Shown: one piece after another, positions 45,044 through 54,916 of the stretch
Layout: each line of letters begins with the position of its first letter
Position numbering within the stretch: position 1 is the stretch's first letter
Source of the DNA: Spirosoma spitsbergense DSM 19989
GTDB taxonomy: Bacteria > Bacteroidota > Bacteroidia > Cytophagales > Spirosomataceae
Direction of reading: 5' to 3'
DNA: 64,000 bases
NCBI RefSeq assembly: GCF_000374085.1
Contig: NZ_KB893559.1
Coordinates: 112,984-176,983 of the forward strand
Notes under the pieces: model-generated
Databases searched by the model: none
What the model was told of the DNA's origin: nothing
Seen by the model: only the letters and a program-made list of their open reading frames with translations
Translations under genes and position numbers: made by a program

Positions 45044-46030
45044 TTAGGGCTTGATCAGAATTTTACCCCAGCGACCGGGCCGGTCGGCGTGTTCGACGGC
45101 TTCGGCAATCTGGTCAAGTGAATACGACGCTTCTATAGGCAACTGAAACGTTCCCGATGCCAGCAAACCGATGACGTTTTTAGCCACGTCCTGCCGGGTA
45201 TTGTTGTCAACCCGTCGCATCCAGTCGGTTAGCCAGAACCCTTTAACGGTCAGCTCCCGGAATATCAGTAATCCCGCATTGATTTGGGGGTCCTGTAGAC
45301 TCAGCAAACCGTAAATAAGCATAGTGCCGCCTTTTGCCAGGCACGTTAGGGCTTCGGTAGCGGTTTGGCCACCCACGGCATCCAGCACGCAGGCAACGCC
45401 AACCCCGTCCGTAATCTGTTTGACGCGGGCCGACCAGGCGTGGCCCGCCAGGTTTTCCGTTTCCACATTGACAACTTCGGTCAGGCCAAGGGCTTTCAGG
45501 TCGTCGTTCAGGTCATCCCGCCGAACGGTACCGATAGTCTTGATTCCGCGCATTTTGCATAACTGAATCACCATTTTCCCAAACGCCGACCCGGCTGCTG
45601 TAAGCATCAGCCAGCCCCCTTCCGGTACGTTCGCGTCCTGCACCATCGCGTAGGCCGTAAAGGGGTTCACGAATAACTGAGCGGCTATATCGTCCGACAT
45701 GGCATCGGGAACCGGAATCAGGCTGCGGTGGTGCGCAATGGCATATTCGGCCCAGGTACCCACACCGGTAAAACTAACGCGCGTGCCCGCTTTCATGGAA
45801 ACGCCCTCCCCTACCGCATCGATAACGCCCATTCCTTCAAACCCTGCGCCTGAGGGCAACTGAGGCCGAATGCCGTACAGATTCTGCACGAACATAATAT
45901 CGGAGGGGTTGATGGGCGCTGCAAGAACCTTTATCCTGACCTCATTGGGACCGGGTTCGGGCATGGGAACGTCGGTATTTTTAAGGATGTCGGCCGGTTT
46001 GCCGGTTTGTTCAAAAAGTATACTTTTCAT
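45044..46030 (-). CDS. Medium-chain dehydrogenase/reductase (quinone- or enoyl-reductase-like)
   Basis: 328 residues, MDR fold without structural zinc Cys cluster. N-terminal GroES-like domain includes VLAAPINPSDIMFVQNLYG and GAGFEGMGVIDAVG. The nucleotide-binding domain has AAGSAFGKMVIQLCK (about residues 140-155) and DAVGGQTATEAL. NINPSD plus this arrangement is typical of the mitochondrial enoyl reductase (MECR)/quinone oxidoreductase branch and implies NADPH use. Upstream partner of alkB in an operon, so it may process alkyl or acyl intermediates, though that is inference. Confidence 0.88.
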   Translation of the reverse strand: MKSILFEQTGKPADILKNTDVPMPEPGPNEVRIKVLAAPINPSDIMFVQNLYGIRPQLPSGAGFEGMGVIDAVGEGVSMKAGTRVSFTGVGTWAEYAIAHHRSLIPVPDAMSDDIAAQLFVNPFTAYAMVQDANVPEGGWLMLTAAGSAFGKMVIQLCKMRGIKTIGTVRRDDLNDDLKALGLTEVVNVETENLAGHAWSARVKQITDGVGVACVLDAVGGQTATEALTCLAKGGTMLIYGLLSLQDPQINAGLLIFRELTVKGFWLTDWMRRVDNNTRQDVAKNVIGLLASGTFQLPIEASYSLDQIAEAVEHADRPGRWGKILIKP

Positions 46031-46233
46031 ACTGTTAAAAGCGCGAAAGAACGAAAGACCAAACCAGTAACTGGCTGGTTCAACAATGGAGCGAAAAGTG
46101 AATTATGTCGAAGGGTTGGCGTTAGGTCAAAAATATGACTTAATTCGCAGAAACTATTCCTAAACTCCTATTAACAGGCTTGAAAGCCTTCCGCAGTGCA
46201 TTCAACGGCCGGCTTTCAAGTCTCACTCTTATT

Positions 46234-46959
46234 ATGCAAACCTCTCCTTTTCTGGGCGAACTGATTGGCACGATGGTGCTCTTATTATTGGGTAATGGCG
46301 TTGTCGCCAATGTTGTTTTAAAAAAAACCAAGGGTAACTCGTCCGGCTGGATCGTGATTACCACGGGCTGGGCATTCGCCGTTACAATGGGTATATTTGT
46401 TGCCAAAGCGTTTGGTAGTACCGATGCCCACCTGAACCCCGCCGTAACGGTCGCTTTCGCCGTAGCGACCAATGATTTTAATAACCTGGTGCCCTACATT
46501 ACGGCCCAGATGATTGGTGGTTTTCTGGGTGCCACCCTCGTTTGGATTCTCTACCGGCCCCACTGGGCCGCTACTCCCGACCCATTTGATAAACTGGCCT
46601 GTTTCGCTACCGGACCGGCTATTCGGAGTAAGGGCGATAATTTCGTGAGCGAAATGATAGCAACGCTGGTGCTGATTGTTGGGTTGGCGGGTATATCGTC
46701 CAAAAACATTGGTGAACTGGCCATTGGCGTTGGTCCTTATCTGGTCGGCATTTTGATCTGGAGCATTGGCCTATCGCTGGGTGGCACCACGGGCTACGCC
46801 ATGAGTCCGGCCCGCGATTTTAGTCCCCGACTGGCTCATGCGTTGCTACCCATTCCGGGCAAGGGTTCGTCGGATTGGGGTTACGCGTGGGTACCGGTGG
46901 TAGGGCCAATAGTGGGGGCCGTACTAGGTGGGTTACTGATTCGCTCGTTTGCGCTGTAG
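46234..46959 (+). CDS. glpF: MIP family aquaglyceroporin (glycerol facilitator-like)
   Basis: 241 residues from the ATG at 46234 (MQTSPFLGELIGTMVLLLLG); the longer frame adds 18 residues without family character. Six membrane helices and two half-helices. The first NPA box is normal (DAHLNPAVTV). The second reads GYAMSPARDFSPR, with Ser replacing Asn; the Asp after Arg favours glycerol facilitators over water-only aquaporins. glpK lies 2.1 kb downstream on the same strand, which supports glycerol uptake. Gene symbol is by function and context. Confidence 0.88.
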   Translation: MQTSPFLGELIGTMVLLLLGNGVVANVVLKKTKGNSSGWIVITTGWAFAVTMGIFVAKAFGSTDAHLNPAVTVAFAVATNDFNNLVPYITAQMIGGFLGATLVWILYRPHWAATPDPFDKLACFATGPAIRSKGDNFVSEMIATLVLIVGLAGISSKNIGELAIGVGPYLVGILIWSIGLSLGGTTGYAMSPARDFSPRLAHALLPIPGKGSSDWGYAWVPVVGPIVGAVLGGLLIRSFAL

Positions 46960-47135
46960 GGAATTGTCGCTCCGACTCGATTGGCTTTATAGGTATGTAT
47001 TGAGTCTTTTACAACACTACAATGTATCACGGTTTCTAATGAGCGGCATTTAGTCCAGTCAATTATTGAAGCTCTCACCATCAATCTTAACAACTTAAAA
47101 CTGACGCGGTTTTATTGCACCTAGTAAATTCTCAG

Positions 47136-47564
47136 ATGTTCCATCGAATCGTTTACCTCCTTGTCGTGCTGTTTTTTATACCCTTTCTAGCGTTAGGTCA
47201 AAAAGCAGGCACACCAGGATTAACAACCCAAACAATTAATCTCTCTGATAAAACATTTATCATTGATGAGGAAGCAGAAACCAATAAGGCCGGAAATGAT
47301 TTACACCTCTTTCTTATTTTTCATAAGGATGGCAAAGCTATATTTCGGGGCAAAAGAGGAAATATGGTTACTAAGGATAGTCCACTTGGCTGGCAGTTAG
47401 TAGGCGACTCACTCTATTTGCAACACGACCCAATTTCACTGGAAGCAGATGGAAAGACGCAATACATTGCTCGTGAGCCAATAAAGTATGCTATTATAAA
47501 AACACCAAACGGTTATCTACTTACAGATAAAGATAGTCAGATGCGTTTGTTCGAGATAAAATAG
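47136..47564 (+). CDS. Secreted hypothetical protein
   Basis: 142 residues from the ATG at 47136; an upstream in-frame TTG is unlikely. Signal peptide MFHRIVYLLVVLFFIPFLALGQ. The mature part looks like a small beta-rich, lipocalin-type domain: TINLSDKTFIIDEEAE, DLHLFLIFHKDGKAIFRGK, GWQLVGDSLYLQHDP, IIKTPNGYLLTDKDSQM. It resembles the Bacteroidota family of small secreted proteins that measure 'is the value displayed' only in fold; no specific family is recognised. Base composition is more AT-rich than its neighbours, which may hint at later acquisition. Confidence 0.65.
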   Translation: MFHRIVYLLVVLFFIPFLALGQKAGTPGLTTQTINLSDKTFIIDEEAETNKAGNDLHLFLIFHKDGKAIFRGKRGNMVTKDSPLGWQLVGDSLYLQHDPISLEADGKTQYIAREPIKYAIIKTPNGYLLTDKDSQMRLFEIK

Positions 47565-47649
47565 CTTAGTTGATTGATAAACAATTCCTGAACCTCTTTT
47601 TTCATTCAATAAACTAAGCTGGTGTTAGATTCAGGAATCTGACACCAGC
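47563..47649. terminator. Double hairpin between convergent genes
   Basis: Two consecutive inverted repeats: AGCTTAGTTGATTGA (47563-47577) with 47606-47620 (one mismatch), and GCTGGTGTTAGATT (47618-47631) with 47636-47649 (one mismatch, 4-base loop). They lie between the plus-strand secreted protein and the minus-strand lactone oxidase and probably end both transcripts. Confidence 0.7.
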
Positions 47650-47663
47650 AAAAACAGTAGCGT

Positions 47664-49013
47664 CTAACTATATAAATTCGTTTCCAGAAACGCATTGCGG
47701 AATTTACCCTGTGGGTCGTATTGCTTTATCATCGCCTTGAAGTCCGCCATCTTCTCGTAGCGCGATTGCAACTGGGCGGGGACTAGGGTAAATAACTTGC
47801 CCCAGTGCGGCCGGGGATTGAAGGGGCCCAGTTCTTTTTCGATCATCGGTAGTACTTTACGAACCGAATCCCAGTCCTGTTTCCAGGTAAAGTGAATCGC
47901 CAGACTCGGCTGTTTGTACGCCATACTCATCCACAGGTCATCCGCGTCGATGGTACGCAGTTCGGTAATCATCAGGTGCGGGCTTATCTGGTCCCGTAGT
48001 TTTTCAACGGCCAGAATGGCTTCGACCGCGTTTTTGCGGGGAACAAAATATTCGGACTGTAATTCCTTGCCACTACTCGGCGTGAAACCCATGCGGAAGT
48101 GGGGCATCCGTTCGTACCAGGGGCCGGGCACGCCCATCTGTTCGGTGCAGTTCACGGCCGAGAGTTCGGCAATCGGGTGGAGGTTTTTGGTGGCCAGTTT
48201 GGCGCCGAAGAAGTCGGGGTTTGCCGTGGCCGTTCCCCCGTTCTCTATCTTCTCTTTTATCCAGACTTCGTTGATGCGGTGTTTTTGCCAGTCGGTAAAT
48301 AGGCTGACGCTATAACCCGCCGACATGATGGCCTCGAAATGGTCTTTGAGTTGCTCCATCGGTAGATTCTCGTACACATACTGACGCATCATGAACGTTG
48401 GCTGTACATCCAGCGTAACCTTTGTCACGACACCCAATGCCCCCAGATGCACCACGGCCGCATTGAAAGCCTCCCCATCGGCAGCGCGGGACAACGTGCG
48501 CGTTTCACCCTTTGCCGTAATGAGTTCCATGCCCGATACGGCCGTGGCTAGATTACCATTCTTCACGCCCGATCCGTGCGTTCCCGTAGCACAGGCACCG
48601 GCAACCGAAATATGCGGCAGTGAGGCCAGATTATGCAGGGCAAAACCCTTTTCATCGAGATAGGGCGCTAACTGACCATATTTCATCCGTCCATCGACGG
48701 TTACGGTTTTCGCCGTTGTATCCAGCGAAACAACCTCGTCCATGCCTTCCAGCGAAATGAAATTGTGCGTGCTATCGGCAATACTGTTGAAGCAGTGTCG
48801 GGTGCCAAGCACCTTCAGTTTGTTCTGCTTCCTGATAAAATCCTGCACTTGTTGTATAGAGTCGGCCTTGTACAGTTTATCGGTGCTGTAAACGAGATTA
48901 CCCGCCCAGTTTTTGAGTTTTTCAGCCGTTGCCCAGCTAACCAATGGTGCCATAAGGGGAGCAGTTAATAAGGATGATGATAGTTTCAGGAAGGTTCTTT
49001 TTTTCATGGTCAT
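47664..49013 (-). CDS. FAD-linked sugar-1,4-lactone oxidase (D-arabinono/L-gulono-lactone oxidase-like)
   Basis: 449 residues from the ATG at 49013 (MTMKKRTFLKLSSSLL); ATG 49007 is an alternative. N-terminal export signal about residues 1-30. The FAD-binding PCMH domain has KVLGTRHCFNSIADS, where the His is placed as in covalent flavin attachment, and SVAGACATGTHGSGVKNGNL. The C-terminal ALO domain includes FRMGFTPSSGKELQSEYF, SLAIHFTWKQDW and RPHWGKLFTL. Related enzymes oxidise aldonolactones or alditols. It is divergent from glpK with about 80 bases between. Confidence 0.9.
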   Translation of the reverse strand: MTMKKRTFLKLSSSLLTAPLMAPLVSWATAEKLKNWAGNLVYSTDKLYKADSIQQVQDFIRKQNKLKVLGTRHCFNSIADSTHNFISLEGMDEVVSLDTTAKTVTVDGRMKYGQLAPYLDEKGFALHNLASLPHISVAGACATGTHGSGVKNGNLATAVSGMELITAKGETRTLSRAADGEAFNAAVVHLGALGVVTKVTLDVQPTFMMRQYVYENLPMEQLKDHFEAIMSAGYSVSLFTDWQKHRINEVWIKEKIENGGTATANPDFFGAKLATKNLHPIAELSAVNCTEQMGVPGPWYERMPHFRMGFTPSSGKELQSEYFVPRKNAVEAILAVEKLRDQISPHLMITELRTIDADDLWMSMAYKQPSLAIHFTWKQDWDSVRKVLPMIEKELGPFNPRPHWGKLFTLVPAQLQSRYEKMADFKAMIKQYDPQGKFRNAFLETNLYS

Positions 49014-49094
49014 AAGGTTTTTCGCTAAACTAATTGGATAATTTAACAATATTACACACGGAAAAGCCTTTTAACCGATTCTTATAATTAGGAT

Positions 49095-50597
49095 ATGCCG
49101 ACGTACGTAGCCGCCATTGACCAGGGTACCACCAGCACCCGTTGCATTGTGTTCGACCGCCAGGGACAGATTGTTTCCGTTGCCCAGAAAGAACATAAAC
49201 AAATTTATCCACAACCAGGCTGGGTAGAGCATGATTCCGAAGAAATCTGGCGTAACACACTCGAAGTGATTGCATTAGCCCGTATTAAGAAAAAAATACC
49301 GGTTCAAGATATCGTGGCGGTTGGCATTACGAATCAGCGCGAAACCGCTGTTGTCTGGAACCGTAAAACCGGTAAACCCTACTACAACGCCATCGTCTGG
49401 CAGGACATGCGAACGGCCGATCTGGTAGCACAATTCTCCAAAGGCGAAGGCGGACAGGATAGGTTCCGGGCTAAAACAGGACTTCCATTAGCGACCTATT
49501 TCAGCGGATTAAAACTAAAATGGCTGCTGGATAATGTGGCCGGTCTGCGGGAAGATGCCGAGCGGGGCGACGCGCTGTTTGGCAATATGGATACGTTCCT
49601 GGTCTGGAACCTGACGGGTGGTGTGCAGGGAGGGTTACACCTGACCGACGTCACCAACGCCAGCCGGACACAGTTGATGAACCTGCACACCCTCGACTGG
49701 GACGACTCATTGCTCAGTGATTTTACGGTACCCCGCGCTATGCTTCCCCAAATCCGGCCCAGCAGCGAGGTGTACGGGCACGTAACGTCGGAAGTACTCC
49801 CCGGCGTACCCATTGCGGGTATTCTCGGCGACCAGCAGGCGGCTTTGGTTGGTCAGACCTGTTTTGAACCAGGTCAGGCTAAAAACACCTATGGCACGGG
49901 TTGCTTTCTGCTGATGAATACCGGCACCGAACTCCGCCCTTCCACCTGTGGGTTGTTGACAACCGTAGCCTATCAGTTTCAGCATGAGCCGGTTCATTAC
50001 GCGCTGGAAGGTAGCATCGCCATTACCGGTGCGCTGGTGCAGTGGGTGCGCGACAACCTCGGTATTATCAAAGACAGCAAGGAAATCGAAAGCCTGGCCC
50101 GCTCGGTCGACGATAACGGGGGCACCTATTTTGTCCCGGCTTTCTCGGGCCTGTACGCACCCCACTGGAAAGCCGATGCGCGGGGCGTTATTGCGGGTCT
50201 GACCCGTTTCGTCACCAAAGGCCACCTGGCAAGAGCCGTACTGGAAGCCACAGCTTACCAGACGGTTGATGTGGTACGGGCCATGGAAGAGGACGCGGGT
50301 GTTTCACTGAAATCACTGCGGGTGGACGGTGGTATGGTGGTCAACTCCCTGCTGATGCAGTTTCAGGCCGACGTGCTGGATGGCCCCGTCATTTGCCCCC
50401 GCATGACCGAAACCACCGCCCTCGGTGCGGCTTATGCCGCCGGACTGGCCGTTGGTTATTGGAAAAACCTGGACGATTTACGCCAGAACTGGGGCATCGA
50501 AAAAACGTACGAACCGACGATGGACGATACCCAGCGGCAAAAACTTATGAAGGGCTGGCAGAAAGCCATCGAACGGTCATTCGGCTGGGAAGAATAG
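49095..50597 (+). CDS. glpK: Glycerol kinase
   Basis: Phosphorylates glycerol to glycerol-3-phosphate. 500 residues, full length. FGGY-family blocks: [19 protein letters not shown] (ATP phosphate loop), [22 protein letters not shown] (glycerol site), [35 protein letters not shown], and [20 protein letters not shown]. The glycerol facilitator lies upstream on the same strand; no glpD was found. Stop codons of glpK and the convergent mscS-like gene are one base apart. Confidence 0.97.
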   Translation: MPTYVAAIDQGTTSTRCIVFDRQGQIVSVAQKEHKQIYPQPGWVEHDSEEIWRNTLEVIALARIKKKIPVQDIVAVGITNQRETAVVWNRKTGKPYYNAIVWQDMRTADLVAQFSKGEGGQDRFRAKTGLPLATYFSGLKLKWLLDNVAGLREDAERGDALFGNMDTFLVWNLTGGVQGGLHLTDVTNASRTQLMNLHTLDWDDSLLSDFTVPRAMLPQIRPSSEVYGHVTSEVLPGVPIAGILGDQQAALVGQTCFEPGQAKNTYGTGCFLLMNTGTELRPSTCGLLTTVAYQFQHEPVHYALEGSIAITGALVQWVRDNLGIIKDSKEIESLARSVDDNGGTYFVPAFSGLYAPHWKADARGVIAGLTRFVTKGHLARAVLEATAYQTVDVVRAMEEDAGVSLKSLRVDGGMVVNSLLMQFQADVLDGPVICPRMTETTALGAAYAAGLAVGYWKNLDDLRQNWGIEKTYEPTMDDTQRQKLMKGWQKAIERSFGWEE

Positions 50598-50598
50598 A

Positions 50599-51714
50599 CT
50601 AGATTTCCGGCTCTTTTGGCATCAGCTCTTCAGCCAGCATAAGCCGGGTCTGGGGCAGACTTTGCGGATATTCGTCCCGAATGAAGGCAATAAGCTGCTC
50701 CCGCATATGACACCGCAAGTCGAAAGCCGAAGGCGAATCAGGGGCCGAAACCAGAATACGCACCTGAATGCAGGTGGGCAGCGTATCGATTACCTGAACG
50801 GCGAAGCTTTCACCCGTCCAGAGGGGGTCATCTTCAACCAGTTTACGCGCCTTTTCCCGAAGTTTATCAACGGGTACGTTATAATCCAGGTAGAGAATAA
50901 TGGACCCAACGATGGAAGCATCCGAACGGGTCCAGTTCTCGAATGGTTTTTCAACGAAGTACGTGATGGGCAAAATAAGCCGACGCCGGTCCCATAGGCG
51001 GACAATGACACTGGTAAGATTGATTTCCTCCACGCGGCCCCACTCTTTTTCAACGACTACCGCATCATTGAGCCGGATTTGCTGATTGAACGCAATCTGA
51101 ACACCGGCCAGCAGATTAGCCAGTGTTTTTTGTGCGGCAAAACCAATCACAACCGACACGACACCGGCTGAGGTCAGGACACTAAGACCAATTTTCCGGC
51201 TACCCTGAAACGAAATAAGCACCAGCGAAGTCCCGATAACAAGAACAGTGATAGCGACCAGTCGGCGGAAAAATCGTACCTGAGTAACGTATTTACGCTG
51301 GGCCAGCTTCTCGTCATTATCCGTAACGTACTGTTTAACCAGGCTCATTTCGCCTACTTTTAACAGTTGAACAACCAGCCAGGTCGTACTGATAATAAAC
51401 AGTATCTCGGCCATTTTATCCGCTATTGCATGCTGACGCAGGAAACGATCAGACTGGACATTGGTAGCCAGCAGAAAAAATAAGGAGGGCATGAAAAGCC
51501 AGAATGGCCAGCGCGCATATTGCTTCAACAAAGTCAGCGTTTGAAAAGGACGCTGACGCACCACAAACCGGCTTATCTGTGTGATAACCACATCAACCAC
51601 TACACCTGCCAATACGGCTGTAAGTAGTAATATCCACCCCGACAAATCACGGTTGGGTATATAGCCGAACCAGCGAATAACGGCCCGTATCCAACTATCC
51701 AATTGTTGTTGCAT
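50599..51714 (-). CDS. Mechanosensitive ion channel family protein (MscS-like)
   Basis: 371 residues. Four hydrophobic segments in the first ~190 residues, then the MscS pore and beta domain: LLTSAGVVSVVIGFAAQKTLANLLAG (about residues 178-203) is the pore-helix region, followed by FNQQIRLNDAVVVEKEWGRVEEINL, the typical beta domain. The C-terminal alpha/beta domain ends near residue 350. Opens on membrane tension to release solutes on osmotic downshock. Stands alone on the minus strand. Confidence 0.93.
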   Translation of the reverse strand: MQQQLDSWIRAVIRWFGYIPNRDLSGWILLLTAVLAGVVVDVVITQISRFVVRQRPFQTLTLLKQYARWPFWLFMPSLFFLLATNVQSDRFLRQHAIADKMAEILFIISTTWLVVQLLKVGEMSLVKQYVTDNDEKLAQRKYVTQVRFFRRLVAITVLVIGTSLVLISFQGSRKIGLSVLTSAGVVSVVIGFAAQKTLANLLAGVQIAFNQQIRLNDAVVVEKEWGRVEEINLTSVIVRLWDRRRLILPITYFVEKPFENWTRSDASIVGSIILYLDYNVPVDKLREKARKLVEDDPLWTGESFAVQVIDTLPTCIQVRILVSAPDSPSAFDLRCHMREQLIAFIRDEYPQSLPQTRLMLAEELMPKEPEI

Positions 51715-51929
51715 GGTGCAAAAATAAGAAGACTGGAAAGCTTTACCGCCTTTTACGCCTACATCGTGCCTTGCAAAAGCTTATATGCTTTCAGGCACTT
51801 GGCTATTGGCTTGTTTTTCCGGAAATAGGCCAGATACGCTGCTGTTATTCTCCTTATCTTTAGTCGGCCGAAGTCGGGCGTTCCGCCAGGCCTTATTCTT
51901 AGTTCACTTATCAACCCGCATTTATAAGC

Positions 51930-53495
51930 ATGAAACAAGTTTTTCTTCTGTTACTAATCAGTTGCTATTCATTTACCGGTACATGGGCGCAAAAGCCAGT
52001 CAGCGCCGAAAAACAACCCGCCAAAGAAGGCAAATCACCCAAAGAGGATAAACCGGCACCGGATTCCCGTAGTCTGGACATCGACTCGCAGGTGGTAACC
52101 AACGGACAAGTGACCATTAAGGGACAGCGGGTTCCCTATAAAGCGACTGCCGGCACCATCCCGGTTTGGGATGAGGATGGCAAAGCCGTAGCCGGTGTAT
52201 TTTTCACCTATTTCGAACGCTCCGACGTTAGCGACCGCACCACCCGCCCGCTGGTCATTTCCTTCAACGGTGGTCCCGGTACGGCTTCCGTCTGGATGAT
52301 GATTGGCTATACGGGGCCGCGCATTCTCAAGGTAGATGACGAAGGCTACCCCGTTCAGCCATATGGTGTAAAAGACAACCCGAACTCCATTCTCGATGTA
52401 GCCGACATTGTTTATGTCGACCCGGTCAATACCGGCTTTTCGCGGCCCGTCAATAAGGATGTGCCCGCTGCAAAACTGTTCTTCGGTGTCAACGCCGATA
52501 TCAAGTACCTGGCCGACTGGATTAACACGTTTGTTAGCCGGTATAACCGCTGGGCTTCGCCAAAGTATCTGATTGGCGAAAGCTACGGCACCACGCGGGT
52601 ATCGGGCCTGGCACTGGAACTGCAAAACAGCCACTGGATGTACCTGAACGGGGTTATTCTGGTCTCTCCCACCGACCTCGGTATCGACCGCGACGGCCCG
52701 GCTCAGGGGGCACTGAAGCTGCCTTACTTTGCGGCTACGGCCTGGTTTCACAAAGCACTTCCGACCGATTTACAGAAAAAAGACCTGACCGACGTACTGC
52801 CCGAAGTGGAAAATTTCACCATTCAGGAGTACCTGCCTGCGCTGGCACTTGGCGGCTCACTGAGCGACCAGAAACGCGCCGAAATTGCTAAAAAAGTAGC
52901 CCGGTATTCGGGCCTGTCCGAAACGGCCGTGATGCAGCAGAACCTGGACGTACCCACCAATTTCTTCTGGAAAGAACTCCTGCGCGATAAAAGCCAGACG
53001 GTGGGTCGGCTGGATTCACGCTACCTGGGTATGGATAGCAAAGACGCCGGTATTGCCCCGGATTATAATTCGGAGCTGACTTCCTGGCTGCACTCGTTCA
53101 CACCCGCTATCAATATGTTTATGCGCGAGGAACTCAACTACAAAACAGACCTGAAATACTACATGTTCGGACCGGTGCGCCCCTGGGATAATACCAATAA
53201 CCACACGGGCGAAAACCTGCGTCAGGCAATGGCGCAGAATCCGTATCTGCATTTACTGGTGCAATCGGGCTACTACGATGGAGCCTGCGATTATTTCAAT
53301 GCCAAATACAACATGTGGCAGATGGATGCCAGCGGCAAACTCAAAGACCGCATGGAATGGGAGGGCTACCGGAGCGGTCACATGATGTACCTCCGCAAAG
53401 AAGATCTGGCTACCAGCAATGAGCGCCTGCGGACGTTTATCAAAAAAAGCACGCCAAAAACCAGCGAACCGGCCAAATATTCAGGAAGCCGGTAA
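51930..53495 (+). CDS. Secreted S10 family serine carboxypeptidase
   Basis: 521 residues with signal peptide (LISCYSFTGTWAQ, cleavage about residue 20) and a Lys/Pro/Glu-rich linker. S10 features: SFNGGPGTASVWMMIGYTGP (oxyanion loop), nucleophile Ser in IGESYGTTRVSGLAL (about residue 218), acidic residue in LLVQSGYYDGACDYF (about 450) and His in YRSGHMMYLR (about 490). Members remove C-terminal residues from peptides. Bacteroidota homologues of this form are common. Neighbouring secreted amidase and DUF4440 genes lie on the same or opposite strand without clear operon structure. Confidence 0.93.
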   Translation: MKQVFLLLLISCYSFTGTWAQKPVSAEKQPAKEGKSPKEDKPAPDSRSLDIDSQVVTNGQVTIKGQRVPYKATAGTIPVWDEDGKAVAGVFFTYFERSDVSDRTTRPLVISFNGGPGTASVWMMIGYTGPRILKVDDEGYPVQPYGVKDNPNSILDVADIVYVDPVNTGFSRPVNKDVPAAKLFFGVNADIKYLADWINTFVSRYNRWASPKYLIGESYGTTRVSGLALELQNSHWMYLNGVILVSPTDLGIDRDGPAQGALKLPYFAATAWFHKALPTDLQKKDLTDVLPEVENFTIQEYLPALALGGSLSDQKRAEIAKKVARYSGLSETAVMQQNLDVPTNFFWKELLRDKSQTVGRLDSRYLGMDSKDAGIAPDYNSELTSWLHSFTPAINMFMREELNYKTDLKYYMFGPVRPWDNTNNHTGENLRQAMAQNPYLHLLVQSGYYDGACDYFNAKYNMWQMDASGKLKDRMEWEGYRSGHMMYLRKEDLATSNERLRTFIKKSTPKTSEPAKYSGSR

Positions 53496-53635
53496 GGGAC
53501 GTTTCTTTAGATTAGGACGGCTGAAAATCATTGAACCACGCACGATAATTGGTTCGCTGTTTTAGCCTGTGTATTCCGCTGAAGCATAAACAATCAATTC
53601 ACCCCTGATACGTAAGTACTGAATCAAACAACCTG

Positions 53636-54778
53636 ATGAAAAATTCCCGACGAAATTTCCTTCGCCAGTCGACCCAAAAGGGCCTGGCCCTACTCTCGGC
53701 CAGTAGCCTGATAACCGATGCATCGGCGGGGCTTCCCCATTCAGCGGCTACCGAACTCAAAAACGAACCGGTACGGGTCAAACCGGACCATGTCGTACGT
53801 TCACTTCCCGAAAATATGGTTTGGGGCTATTTTGGGGCCGATGTTCCACCCGTCTATAAAGCAAAAGATGGCGATATAGTCGAAATTCAAACCGTCAACC
53901 CATCGGGCGTCAGCCGCACGAATCCCGACGAGTTTTACACCAAAAATAACTTACCCATCGACCAGCACGCTCAGGAAGTAATTGCCATCCTGAAAAACGT
54001 GAAGCCCGAACCATCGGGTATTCGTGGCCATATGCTGACGGGGCCGGTATATATCGATGGCGCACAACCCGGTGATACGCTTGAGATTCGTATTCTCGAC
54101 CTGGCTTTCCCGGCCAGCTTTGGGGTGAACAGTGTATGGCCCGGTGGGGGCGGCATTCCCGACGCAGTTACCAGCCGAGAAACCTTTGTGTACCGGTATG
54201 ATACCAAACACATGACGGCTTCCTGCGTGGCGGGTGTCGACATTCCCCTAAAGCCATTTATGGGCGTTATGGCCCTATCTCCCCCCGCCGATATGGGCCA
54301 TCAAAGCTCTATTCCACCTAATTTCTTTGGCGGTAATCTGGACATCAAACATTTGACCAAAGGCTCTACGCTGTACCTGCCCGTGTCGGTTCCGGGAGGG
54401 TTATTCACGGCCGGGGATGGCCACGGGGCGCAGGGTAATGGCGAAGTAAGTGGTGTAGCCATCGAAACAGCCCTGACCCTAACGGCAAAGTTTATTGTCC
54501 ATAAAGGGAAAGCCCTGAAACAGTGCCGTGCCGAAACAGCTACCCATTTTATTGCCATCGGCCTGGACAAAGACCTGAACAAAGCCATGAAAAACGCCCT
54601 TTCGGAAGCAGTCGCCTTCATCAGGGATGAACTGGGCTTTACGTTCAATGAAGCCCTGTCCATTGCCAGTACAGGCGTCGATTTTGAGGTTAGTCAGGTC
54701 GTTGATCAGACCCTAGGCGTTCATGCCATGATTCCGAAGTCGATCTTCACTAAGAAAAAATTCGACTACTGGACGTAA
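53636..54778 (+). CDS. Acetamidase/formamidase family protein (Tat-exported)
   Basis: 380 residues. N-terminal twin-arginine motif RRNFLRQ followed by a hydrophobic stretch (GLALLSASSLI), so it is probably exported folded. Family blocks: VWGYFGADVPPV, DGDIVEIQTVNP, GHMLTGPVYIDGAQPGDTLEI, PFMGVMALSPP, NFFGGNLDIKHLTKGSTLYLPV and GDGHGAQGNGEVSGVAIET. The last contains the metal/active-site Asp-His cluster of the FmdA_AmdA fold. Acts on small amides; actual substrate unknown. Confidence 0.92.
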   Translation: MKNSRRNFLRQSTQKGLALLSASSLITDASAGLPHSAATELKNEPVRVKPDHVVRSLPENMVWGYFGADVPPVYKAKDGDIVEIQTVNPSGVSRTNPDEFYTKNNLPIDQHAQEVIAILKNVKPEPSGIRGHMLTGPVYIDGAQPGDTLEIRILDLAFPASFGVNSVWPGGGGIPDAVTSRETFVYRYDTKHMTASCVAGVDIPLKPFMGVMALSPPADMGHQSSIPPNFFGGNLDIKHLTKGSTLYLPVSVPGGLFTAGDGHGAQGNGEVSGVAIETALTLTAKFIVHKGKALKQCRAETATHFIAIGLDKDLNKAMKNALSEAVAFIRDELGFTFNEALSIASTGVDFEVSQVVDQTLGVHAMIPKSIFTKKKFDYWT

Positions 54779-54804
54779 AGAACCCGGTTTCTACAGAGTG
54801 GTAT

Positions 54805-54852
54805 TTGACTTTTCCCGGCACAGGCGGGGCAATCTGTGCCGGAAAAAGTCAA
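54805..54852. terminator. Strong bidirectional terminator
   Basis: TTGACTTTTCCCGGCACAG (54805-54823) pairs with 54834-54852 over 19 bp with one mismatch and a 10-base loop. On the plus strand TTTCTTTTG follows. It lies between the acetamidase stop and the convergent DUF4440 gene. Confidence 0.85.
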
Positions 54853-54916
54853 TTTCTTTTGCAGCGTTTTTCCGCCAACGGCTTCCTGCCAGAGAACTCT
54901 ACGCAGCGACCGTTCG

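Noticed and set aside
51785..52051. ORF of 88 codons before the S10 peptidase
   Set aside because: It overlaps the S10 start in another frame, has a cysteine/arginine-poor random composition, and no family.
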